From positions 1 through 5,585 of the forward strand of contig CAMVAG010000135.1 in NCBI GenBank assembly GCA_947165405.1: a stretch of 5,585 nucleotides of DNA. Reading direction: 5' to 3'. Source of the DNA: an uncultured Selenomonadales bacterium (GTDB taxonomy: Bacteria > Bacillota > Negativicutes > Selenomonadales > Selenomonadaceae). The notes beneath the pieces are model-generated. The model was not told the DNA's origin and made no database searches. It saw only the letters and a list, made by a program, of their open reading frames with translations. Shown piece by piece: positions 1-5,542 of this stretch. The translations under genes and the position numbers were made by a program. Numbering within the stretch: position 1 is the stretch's first letter; each line of letters opens with the position of its first letter.

Positions 1-500
1 TCCAAGCATTTTCTGAAAGCACCGCAGCGGGCGCGCAAAGCACTGCCCTTTGAATTGACTTCCTTGCTTGCAGAGAAAACGTCCTCGACATTTGTCGGCG
101 TGCAAAGATAAGCGTCAAGCTGAACCGAAATTCGATTTTGCTGACGGTGCTTGCCGCTGTTTCTTTGGTCGTCGACAACGTCCGCAACGATTATGCAAAC
201 GATTTTTTTGCAGCCGCTCGTTGCCGCGAAATGAATCAAATCTTCTTTTTGAGGAGCCTGTTCGCCGATATATCCTCTGTTGAGCCAAAGTTTTTTGTAG
301 CGCGTTTGCATGTCGTTGCCGGCGATAATTTTCGCGCCGCTCTTGGGATTGAGTTCGCTCTTGACAATTCTAAAAAAGTCGTCGGTCTTGAATTCCGCGC
401 CGCCGATAATCACAACGCCGATATTGTTATAATCTTTTGCTTGAGCCGTGCCGCTTATCACGAGACAAATCATCGCCGCGATTAAAAAAATTTTCTTCAA
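1..500 (-). CDS. Exported protein of unknown function, 5' part only (TTG start)
   Basis: An open frame runs leftward from a TTG at 498-500 off the window edge: 166 codons with no stop. The start is chosen because AGGAGG (509-514) lies 8 nt upstream and because translation from it gives a clear Sec signal peptide: two Lys at residues 2-3, a hydrophobic stretch at about 4-16, and a likely signal peptidase I site after Ala21 (T-A-Q-A, then K-D-Y-N-N). The next in-frame ATG, codon 10, would destroy the signal. The mature part alternates short hydrophobic beta-like stretches (IGVVIIGG, KIVCIIVADVV) with polar segments and holds several Cys residues. I do not recognise the family. It begins 25 nt after the broken toxin gene in the same orientation, so it is probably the last visible gene of the operon. 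The product should be periplasmic or surface-located. No function is proposed. Confidence 0.8.
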   Translation of the reverse strand, partial: MKKIFLIAAMICLVISGTAQAKDYNNIGVVIIGGAEFKTDDFFRIVKSELNPKSGAKIIAGNDMQTRYKKLWLNRGYIGEQAPQKEDLIHFAATSGCKKIVCIIVADVVDDQRNSGKHRQQNRISVQLDAYLCTPTNVEDVFSASKEVNSKGSALRARCGAFRKCL

Positions 501-508
501 GGCAATCT

Positions 509-514
509 CCTCCT
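509..514 (-). promoter_or_regulatory. Ribosome binding site that fixes the TTG start at 500
   Basis: On the minus strand this reads AGGAGG, within a longer AGAGGAGGAG run, 8 nt before TTG. It is the main reason for calling the exported protein from TTG rather than from an internal ATG. Confidence 0.75.
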
Positions 515-525
515 CTCAAAAAATT

Positions 526-787
526 TTACATCTGAAACAAATCACTGTGACTTCCCGTCCGAGAAAGAGTAAGAATCAATTCGTCTTTGTTGATAAGATA
601 AATTAAGAGCCAATCGCTTTTAATGTGACACTCCCTGAATCCGAGCCAATGACCTTTCAGAGGGTAGTCACAAAATTTTTCATCAAGAACTTCTTCTCTT
701 GAAAGTTTTTCAATAATTTCCACGAGAGGTTTAATCTATGCGCTTAAAATCTTTTTTGAATTGTGTTGTTCGTCTAATCGTCAGCAT
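526..787 (-). pseudogene. YafQ-family mRNA interferase toxin, frameshifted and internally shortened
   Basis: The 3' part (526-723) encodes 65 residues that match the C-terminal two thirds of YafQ-type RelE/ParE-fold toxins, ribosome-dependent mRNA endonucleases: PLKGHW, FRECHIKSDWLLIY and RTGSHSDLF are diagnostic. The missing N-terminus is found upstream in another frame. ATG at 785-787 opens MLTIRRTTQFKKDFKRI, a typical YafQ beginning, then meets TAA at 731-733. In the downstream frame a TAG lies just before IKPLVEIIEKL. Compared with the usual spacing between FKKD and the EII helix, about 17 nt are missing, which accounts for the frameshift; restoring them gives about 92 residues, the length of E. 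coli YafQ. The GTG at 721-723 has no ribosome binding site. Counterparts of catalytic H63, D67, W68 and H87 remain (H33, D37, W38 and H59 of the 65-residue fragment), but the H50 position is Tyr. The ATG lies inside the antitoxin gene (14-nt overlap), as in intact modules. An assembly error is possible. Confidence 0.8.
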
Positions 788-968
788 CGGACATCAAATC
801 CTTCAGCAAATCGTCAACGTTATTAAAAGATTTTGACGGCATTTTTCCTTCGGAGATTAATTGCGCCTCCCGCAATGCCTCCAAAGTCTCTTCATTGAAA
901 TTTGAAGAAGAATGCGTAAAAAATTTTTCGGCTTGAGAAAATCTGTCGTAACTTTCGGTTGCCAACAT
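774..968 (-). CDS. Short RelB/DinJ-type antitoxin lacking the ribbon-helix-helix domain
   Basis: This 64-residue acidic protein lies directly before, and overlaps, the YafQ-type toxin remnant, the classical antitoxin-first order. Residues about 23-60 (NFNEETLEALREAQLIS, then KSFNNVDDLLKDL) resemble the C-terminal toxin-wrapping segment of RelB/DinJ antitoxins, which blocks the toxin's active site. The roughly 45-residue N-terminal ribbon-helix-helix that normally binds operator DNA is absent. In its place are about 22 residues (ATESYDRFSQAEKFF) of unclear origin. The start is solid: GGAGGA (976-981) sits 7 nt before ATG, only 15 nt after the metallophosphoesterase stop, and no ribbon-helix-helix sequence is encoded upstream. 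The product could still neutralise a YafQ toxin but probably cannot repress its own transcription. Family placement rests on context and the C-terminal pattern, so it is moderately sure. It may be a natural short family rather than a truncation. Confidence 0.7.
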   Translation of the reverse strand: MLATESYDRFSQAEKFFTHSSSNFNEETLEALREAQLISEGKMPSKSFNNVDDLLKDLMSDADD

Positions 969-983
969 AAAAATCTCCTCCCG

Positions 984-2183
984 TCAAGTTTTTTGCAAAG
1001 TCACTTCGTCAATCTGTTCGCCGTTCGGCAAGAAACATTTAACCGTTAAATTTTTCGCGCCGACCTCCAGCGTCAAATAATTATCGGTTTCGGGTTGAGG
1101 GGCAATGACTTTATCAAGCGCATGATCAATCCACAAGCCGCCGTAGCGAACGTTGCCGCTCAAGCCCGTCAAAATGTAGAGCGTGCCGTTTTCGTCGCGG
1201 CGGAAATTTTTCAAGCGTCCGCGATTGCGATAGGTGTGCAAGTGCGCCGTAAAAACCACATCGACGCCGAGCGATTCAAATTCCGGCATGAAAATTTCTC
1301 CGACATCCGAAAAACCTTCCCTGCGTTCGGGTCGCCCGTTGATTCGATATTGCAACACGTCCTTGTGAATAAAAACAATTTTCCAAATTTTATCGGTCGC
1401 CTGTAAATCTTGACGAAGCCAAATTTTCTGCGCGTCGATAATTTCTTTGCCCAATTCGTCCCATTGACTGTCAAGAATCACGAAATGAGCCGCACCGACT
1501 TCGAAGGAATAAAACCTCCGCGAAAAATTTTTAATGCCGTTATCGGGCGAGGCGAAGTAATTCAGATAGGCAACGGGCTCACGAACTTTCCAATCCCGCG
1601 AATACGTTTCGTGATTGCCCATGACGGGGACAAAAGGAATTTCGGGCGTGAACTTTTCAATCTGCGAAAGCCAATCTTCCCATTGAGTGCTGTCCTCGCC
1701 GTTGTCGACAAGGTCGCCGACATTCACGAAGAAAGCCGCATTGTTTCGTTCAAAGGCTCCGCGTGCAACCGCGCCCCAAGTGTCGTAGCCGCCGCCGCAT
1801 TGCGAATCGGGAAAAATTATCGCCTTGAAGTCGCCGGAAAAATTTTTAATCGTGTGCCAAGCAGTCGCCGCCTCGCCGTCAGCAATTCTGTATTCTTCAC
1901 CGAACTCAATCTGCGCGGTGTACTGAAAAATTTTTTTGCCGTCGTCAGTGAAAGAACTTTCTTGCGCGGGAAAATTTTTAATCGCGTCGCCGGCTTTGAC
2001 TTCGACGACGGGATTTTTCAACGGCTTGTCAACTTCCCACATTATACAACGCGAAGTTAAAATATTCTTGGTAATTATCTGCCGAAGAAATTTTACGTTC
2101 AAAAAATTTTTTTCTCCGCCGCAGCCCGTCAACAAAGCCGCAACGCTCGCCGCCGCAACTTTTATGAACGTTCGCCGATTCAT
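984..2183 (-). CDS. Tat-exported lipoprotein metallophosphoesterase (purple acid phosphatase-like)
   Basis: This is a calcineurin-like metallophosphoesterase of 399 residues, predicted to hydrolyse a phosphoester outside the cytoplasm; the substrate is unknown. The N-terminus has a twin-arginine motif (NRRTFIK, residues 2-8), a short hydrophobic stretch and a lipobox ending at Cys21 (LLTGC), so Tat export of a folded, metal-loaded, lipid-anchored protein is likely. Residues about 40-112 look like the beta-sandwich that precedes the catalytic domain in purple acid phosphatase-like enzymes. Metal-binding motifs appear in order: D126-S-Q128 (variant of DxH), GDLVD (156-160), GNHE (189-192), H273 in FIHKD, and AHLH (313-316, variant of GHxH). 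The ATG shares an ATGA overlap with the stop of pncC and has no good ribosome binding site of its own, so translation is probably coupled. The antitoxin gene follows 15 nt later. Confidence 0.87.
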   Translation of the reverse strand: MNRRTFIKVAAASVAALLTGCGGEKNFLNVKFLRQIITKNILTSRCIMWEVDKPLKNPVVEVKAGDAIKNFPAQESSFTDDGKKIFQYTAQIEFGEEYRIADGEAATAWHTIKNFSGDFKAIIFPDSQCGGGYDTWGAVARGAFERNNAAFFVNVGDLVDNGEDSTQWEDWLSQIEKFTPEIPFVPVMGNHETYSRDWKVREPVAYLNYFASPDNGIKNFSRRFYSFEVGAAHFVILDSQWDELGKEIIDAQKIWLRQDLQATDKIWKIVFIHKDVLQYRINGRPERREGFSDVGEIFMPEFESLGVDVVFTAHLHTYRNRGRLKNFRRDENGTLYILTGLSGNVRYGGLWIDHALDKVIAPQPETDNYLTLEVGAKNLTVKCFLPNGEQIDEVTLQKT

Positions 2184-2608
2184 ATCGTGTATTTCATCAA
2201 GAGTTCAAAAGCCGCGTCAGCCGCCTGCGATTTTATTTCAGAGCGCGTGCCTTTGAAGTGACATTCTTTGACTTCGGAAAAATTTTCGCCGACGATTGCC
2301 ACATAGACCAAGCCGACGGGTTTGCCCTCGCTTTTATCGGGGCCCGCCACTCCCGTCGTGCTCAAGCCGATTGTCGAGGAAAAAATTTCGCGGACATTGG
2401 TCGCCATCTCCAAAGCCGTTTGACTGCTCACCGCTCCGAAATTTTCAAGCGTCTCCTCTTTGACGTGCAGAATTTTATTTTTTATTTCGTTGTTGTAAGC
2501 GACGACACCGCCTTTGACGTAAGCCGACGCGCCCGCAAAATCTGTCAAGCGACTCATCAACAATCCGCCCGTACATGATTCCGCGCAGGCGACAGTGAAA
2601 TTTTCCAT
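2180..2608 (-). CDS. pncC: Nicotinamide-nucleotide amidohydrolase PncC (stand-alone CinA C-terminal domain)
   Basis: This 142-residue protein matches the CinA C-terminal domain, which deamidates nicotinamide mononucleotide to nicotinic acid mononucleotide in NAD salvage in the cytoplasm. Signatures are AESCTGG (residues 9-15), GGVVAYNNEIK (33-43), GAVSSQ (58-63) and TGVAGP with KPVGLVYVAI (85-105). Full-length CinA has about 400 residues with an N-terminal MoCF-like domain; that domain is absent here. The protein also begins close to the AESCTGG strand, so it lacks most of the first helix found in typical 160-residue PncC proteins. The start is nevertheless supported: AAAGGA (2617-2622) lies 8 nt before the ATG, and rimO ends on the immediately preceding base. 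The loop usually written GPGGG is GPDKSEG here. The stop overlaps the metallophosphoesterase ATG. Adjacency to rimO recalls the rimO-pgsA-cinA-recA arrangement of Firmicutes. Confidence 0.88.
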   Translation of the reverse strand: MENFTVACAESCTGGLLMSRLTDFAGASAYVKGGVVAYNNEIKNKILHVKEETLENFGAVSSQTALEMATNVREIFSSTIGLSTTGVAGPDKSEGKPVGLVYVAIVGENFSEVKECHFKGTRSEIKSQAADAAFELLMKYTI

Positions 2609-3931
2609 TCAATCAATCCTTTCCGCCGCAATGTCATAAACGAAACCCGCCAAAACTTTCACGCGGACAATATCGCCCGCCTTACTGCGCCCGTCGTTTT
2701 CAATGTAAACAAGTCCGTCGACTTCGGGTGCGTCACGATATGAACGACCCGCCACGACTTGCGAAACTTCCTCGTCGCGTCCTTCTATCAAAACTTCAAG
2801 CTCGCAACCTTCCAATGCCTCGTTGCGCTCCTGCGAAATCAAACTTTGTGTGCTCATCGAAATGTGATAACGCTCCTGCATGACTTCTTCCGAAATTTGG
2901 TCGGGCAAGTCATAAGCTGCCGTGTTTTCTTCCCGCGAATATGTGAAGATACCGACTTTTTCAAGCCGCTGCTCCAAGAGGAAATCCATAAGCTCCAAAA
3001 AATCTTCTTCGGTCTCGCCGGGGAAGCCCACGATAAAAGTCGAACGTATCACGACGCCGGGAATTTTCTCGCGGATTTTTTTCAGCAAAGCCTCGATACT
3101 CTCGCGGGTGTCCGGGCGATTCATGCGCTTTAAAATTTTGTTGCTTGCGTGTTGAAGAGGCAAGTCAACGTATTTGCAAATCTTCGGCTCGGCGGCGATT
3201 AAGTCAATCAGCTCGTCGGAAAATCTTCGCGGATAAGCGTAGAGAATCCTTATCCAGTGAACGTCGACTTTGACAAGCTCGCGCAGAAGTTCGACAAGTT
3301 GCGGCTTGCCGTAAATATCTGTGCCGTAAGCCGTCGTGTCTTGCGCGATTAAATTTATTTCTTTGACGCCCTGCGCGGCAAGCTTTTCGACTTCGGATTT
3401 TATGTCTTCAATCGGTCGTGAAATTTGTCGCCCGCGAATCAGAGGTATCGAACAGAAGGCGCAACGATTGTTGCAACCTTCCGAAATTTTTACGTAGGCG
3501 GTGTAGTTCGGCGTCGTGCGGATTCGTGGCGTCTTCGCGTCGTAAATAATTTCGCGTTCGCCAATCAGAATCACGCGCCGCCCGGAAAGAGTTTCTTCAA
3601 TCGCCTCCATGATTCTGTTCCAAGCACCCGTTCCGATAACCGCATCGACTTCAGGCATTTCGTCGAGGAGTTCGCGCTTGTAAAGCTGACCCAAGCAACC
3701 CGCCACAATCAACGAACGACATTTGCCTTTCTTGTAGTCGGCAAGATTTAAAATCGTCGTGATTGATTCTTCCTTCGCAGAGAGAATGAATGCGCAAGTG
3801 TTGACGATTAAAATATCGGCGTCGGCAGGGTTCGCCGTCAATTCAATTCCGTTTGCCTGCATAATGCCGAGCATGACTTCGGTGTCGACAAGATTTTTTG
3901 CACAACCCAAACTCACAAAGCCTGCTTTCAA
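2609..3931 (-). CDS. rimO: Ribosomal protein S12 methylthiotransferase RimO
   Basis: RimO is a radical-SAM enzyme with two iron-sulfur clusters that adds a methylthio group to a conserved aspartate of ribosomal protein S12. The 440 residues have the full layout. The N-terminal methylthiotransferase domain starts SLGCAKNLVDTE and carries cluster ligands Cys10, Cys46 (NTCAF) and Cys79 (AGCLGQ). The radical-SAM core has CNNRCAFC with Cys153, Cys157 and Cys160, followed by SIPLIRGRQISR. A TRAM domain covers about 370-440 (EVLIEG to GDIVRVKV). SLGCAKN, AYPRRF, LPLQHAS and VGFPGET separate RimO from its tRNA-modifying relative MiaB. Length is normal for the family. The start is TTG (3929-3931), placed by AGGAGG 8 nt upstream. 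That AGGAGG overlaps the stop of the solute-binding protein gene, so the two are probably co-translated from one message. Confidence 0.96.
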   Translation of the reverse strand: MKAGFVSLGCAKNLVDTEVMLGIMQANGIELTANPADADILIVNTCAFILSAKEESITTILNLADYKKGKCRSLIVAGCLGQLYKRELLDEMPEVDAVIGTGAWNRIMEAIEETLSGRRVILIGEREIIYDAKTPRIRTTPNYTAYVKISEGCNNRCAFCSIPLIRGRQISRPIEDIKSEVEKLAAQGVKEINLIAQDTTAYGTDIYGKPQLVELLRELVKVDVHWIRILYAYPRRFSDELIDLIAAEPKICKYVDLPLQHASNKILKRMNRPDTRESIEALLKKIREKIPGVVIRSTFIVGFPGETEEDFLELMDFLLEQRLEKVGIFTYSREENTAAYDLPDQISEEVMQERYHISMSTQSLISQERNEALEGCELEVLIEGRDEEVSQVVAGRSYRDAPEVDGLVYIENDGRSKAGDIVRVKVLAGFVYDIAAERID

Positions 3932-3939
3932 AATTTCAG

Positions 3940-3945
3940 CCTCCT
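3940..3945 (-). promoter_or_regulatory. Ribosome binding site of rimO, fixing its TTG start
   Basis: The minus strand reads TGAGGAGG: the TGA stop of the upstream gene runs directly into AGGAGG, which lies 8 nt before the TTG at 3931. The TTG also places the conserved KAGFVSLGC start at the expected N-terminal position. Confidence 0.75.
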
Positions 3946-4991
3946 CATTTCAAGCGAATTTCTTTAATCCAAAAGTCCAAGAAGTCGTGACGTTGTTGTT
4001 CGGAAAATTTTTGGCGGTTGTCGAAGAGCAAAAGATTTTTCCCCGCGAAAGATTTATAAGCCAAAGTTTGCGGGTTGGTCGGGAGGAAATAAAAACCGTT
4101 CGTCTGCAGATAAAGTTGCGCCTCGTCGCTAAGGAGCCAATCGGCAAATTTCGCGGCGATTTTATTTTTTGCGGCGTCTTGCGTCGTGATTCCGAAGCCC
4201 GTCAAAAGATAACTCGTGCCGTCGGCGGGATAAATTATTTTCAACGGGTAGCCGTTCTGCAGATAGCGCAATGTTTCGCTCTCGACGGCAACCGATATAT
4301 CGACTTCGCCCATGCCGGCTTGGCGGACGGGGTTGGATAAAAATTTCGTGTACTGCACAACTTTCGGATGAAGCCCGCTCAAAATTTCGTAAGTCTTTTC
4401 CTCGCCGAAGTTCTCAATCATTCCGAGCATTAAATTGACAGAAGCGTCCGCCGCCAAAAAATCCGTAATGCCCACGCGAATTTTCGGGGCTTTGGAAAGT
4501 TTTTCCCAAGTGTCGGGCAAGTCAACGGTCGTCTTCAAATAATCTTTGTTCACGCAGAAAATTATCGGGTCGTACCAAATGCCCGTCCAGCGGTCGAACT
4601 CGTCTTTGAAAATTTCGCGGACGGCGTCGTTTGTCTCGGAAGTGTGGGGCGTGAACAAATTCAGTTCGGCTACCTCGCGCAGGACTTTGCTGTCGGCAAC
4701 GACAATATCAACCGTGCGCACAACCGTCGGGTCGCTGACGGCGTCGTTTTTAATTTCCTGCAAAATCTCTTGCGAATTCATCGGAATAAAATTCACGCGG
4801 ACTTTGTTTTCGCGCTCGTAGACTTCCGACAAGACCGCAGCAGTTTCCGCCGGCAAAGTCGTGTAAGCCGTCAATTCGGCAACCGGTGAGCCGGAAGTTT
4901 TTTTGTCTGCGTCGACGGGAACCGCCATGCCCGCCACCGCCGCCAAGATTAACATGAACGCCGTCAAGATAAAAATTGTGTATCGTCGCAT
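3945..4991 (-). CDS. Periplasmic ABC transporter solute-binding protein (iron/thiamine/putrescine-type)
   Basis: This 348-residue exported protein has the pattern of family 1/6 extracellular solute-binding proteins, the group that includes ferric-iron, aminoethylphosphonate and similar binders. The mature start LTAYTTLPAETAAVLSEVYE corresponds to the usual first strand and helix. GIWYDPIIFCVNKDYL (137-152) is the crossing segment between the lobes, followed by LPDTWEKL, and later VDISVAVESET and AAKFADWLLSDEAQLYL (279-295). The N-terminus is a Sec signal peptide (RR at 2-3, hydrophobic 5-21, likely cleavage near GMA at 21-23) with no lipobox Cys, so it should be a free periplasmic protein. 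I see no adjacent Tyr pair of the kind that binds iron in FbpA, so the ligand is open. No permease or ATPase gene is visible. GGAGG (5001-5005) lies 9 nt before the ATG. It is the first gene of the leftward operon. Confidence 0.85.
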   Translation of the reverse strand: MRRYTIFILTAFMLILAAVAGMAVPVDADKKTSGSPVAELTAYTTLPAETAAVLSEVYERENKVRVNFIPMNSQEILQEIKNDAVSDPTVVRTVDIVVADSKVLREVAELNLFTPHTSETNDAVREIFKDEFDRWTGIWYDPIIFCVNKDYLKTTVDLPDTWEKLSKAPKIRVGITDFLAADASVNLMLGMIENFGEEKTYEILSGLHPKVVQYTKFLSNPVRQAGMGEVDISVAVESETLRYLQNGYPLKIIYPADGTSYLLTGFGITTQDAAKNKIAAKFADWLLSDEAQLYLQTNGFYFLPTNPQTLAYKSFAGKNLLLFDNRQKFSEQQRHDFLDFWIKEIRLK

Positions 4992-5023
4992 GGATTAAAT
5001 CCTCCGCCAAATTTTTTTCAGTC

Positions 5024-5052
5024 ATTATACAAATTTTATGGAGGCATTACAA
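5024..5052 (-). promoter_or_regulatory. Sigma-70-type promoter of the leftward operon
   Basis: On the minus strand, TTGTAA (5047-5052) is followed after exactly 17 nt by a perfect TATAAT (5024-5029). Transcription would start near 5017, giving a leader of about 25 nt that contains the GGAGG at 5001-5005. It is the only convincing promoter I found for the seven-gene leftward cluster. I saw no riboswitch-like or attenuator structure in this short leader. Confidence 0.75.
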
Positions 5053-5066
5053 GAAATTTATTATCC

Positions 5067-5095
5067 TTGCTTGAAATTGCGGCGCGTGTTAAAAT
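5067..5095 (+). promoter_or_regulatory. Possible promoter of the rightward hypothetical gene
   Basis: TTGCTT (5067-5072), a 17-nt spacer and TAAAAT (5090-5095), preceded by TGT as in an extended -10 element, point towards the gene at 5114. The expected start of transcription, near 5102, falls on the ribosome binding site GGAGG (5102-5106), which leaves an unusually short leader. The call is therefore tentative; a promoter further upstream is possible. Confidence 0.35.
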
Positions 5096-5113
5096 TTTTT
5101 CGGAGGCGATGAA

Positions 5114-5542
5114 ATGAAACTTGACAGTGTGTATGACCGGCACAAACTTATCGACGGCTTGATAAAAAAATCTTTCAAGCTTGACGCGCTGTGGGTTCAT
5201 GACCAAGAAAATATCGGCGAGTGGATTTCCAACATGGAGATTCTCAAAAATTTAATTTCGATTAACGACATGATTCACACGGAAAAAATTTTCCTCGACG
5301 CCTTCAACGAAATGGAAAACGTCCGCACCCGCAACGTCGCAGAGAAGGAAATTTATCTCGACATCCTCTTTGAAAATCTTACACACTTTGTCGATACGCT
5401 TCTTTTGCATTTGATTGAATTCACCTTCGACGATTTGAACTCGTGGCAATTCAAAACTGACATCGGGAAAAAATTTCACAGGGATGTTGAGAAGAAACTC
5501 GACGCGCTGATAAAAAAATATCAAGACCTCTACGACCTTTGA
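5114..5542 (+). CDS. Conserved-looking hypothetical protein, mostly helical, cytoplasmic
   Basis: This is a 142-residue protein I do not recognise. It has no signal peptide and no convincing transmembrane segment. The sequence is rich in charged residues and in Leu/Ile at helix-like spacing throughout, suggesting an all-alpha fold such as a small helical bundle. Notable stretches are LDALWVHDQENIGEWI (23-38), the amphipathic segment ENLTHFVDTLLLHLIEF and a C-terminal charged helix (KKLDALIKKYQDLYDL) that could be a short coiled coil. The start is well supported: GGAGG (5102-5106) lies 7 nt before the ATG. Codon use and AAATTT content resemble the other genes, so there is no sign of recent transfer. 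It is divergent from the solute-binding protein operon, with 122 bp between the start codons, and nothing about its neighbours points to a role. Confidence 0.8.
   Translation: MKLDSVYDRHKLIDGLIKKSFKLDALWVHDQENIGEWISNMEILKNLISINDMIHTEKIFLDAFNEMENVRTRNVAEKEIYLDILFENLTHFVDTLLLHLIEFTFDDLNSWQFKTDIGKKFHRDVEKKLDALIKKYQDLYDL

Noticed and set aside
138..485. Rightward open frame of 115 codons at the left end
   Set aside because: It lies antisense to the leftward exported-protein gene, which has a signal peptide and a strong ribosome binding site. The rightward frame has neither and its product looks like no known protein.
501..525. Possible terminator between the toxin remnant and the exported-protein gene
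   Set aside because: The A/T run AAAAAATTTT is part of the window-wide AnTn pattern and no GC-rich stem precedes it.
1410..2060. Long rightward open frame of 216 codons
   Set aside because: It is fully antisense to the metallophosphoesterase, whose catalytic motifs are all present. No ribosome binding site precedes it and the translation has no domain pattern.
3759..4340. Rightward open frame of 193 codons
   Set aside because: It is antisense to rimO and the solute-binding protein gene, crosses their junction, and has no supporting motif.
4750..5025. Leftward open frame with a glycine-rich stretch
   Set aside because: It is an alternative frame of the solute-binding protein's 5' end. The Gly run is a product of the GCC-rich signal-peptide codons, and its start would overlap the promoter's -10 box.
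5038..5112. 24-codon rightward frame ending in a basic tail (LKLRRVLKFFRRR), with its stop 1 nt before the ATG at 5114, like a leader peptide
   Set aside because: No ribosome binding site precedes it, it spans the likely rightward promoter and it contains no regulatory codon run. It could be revisited if a transcription start maps upstream of 5038.
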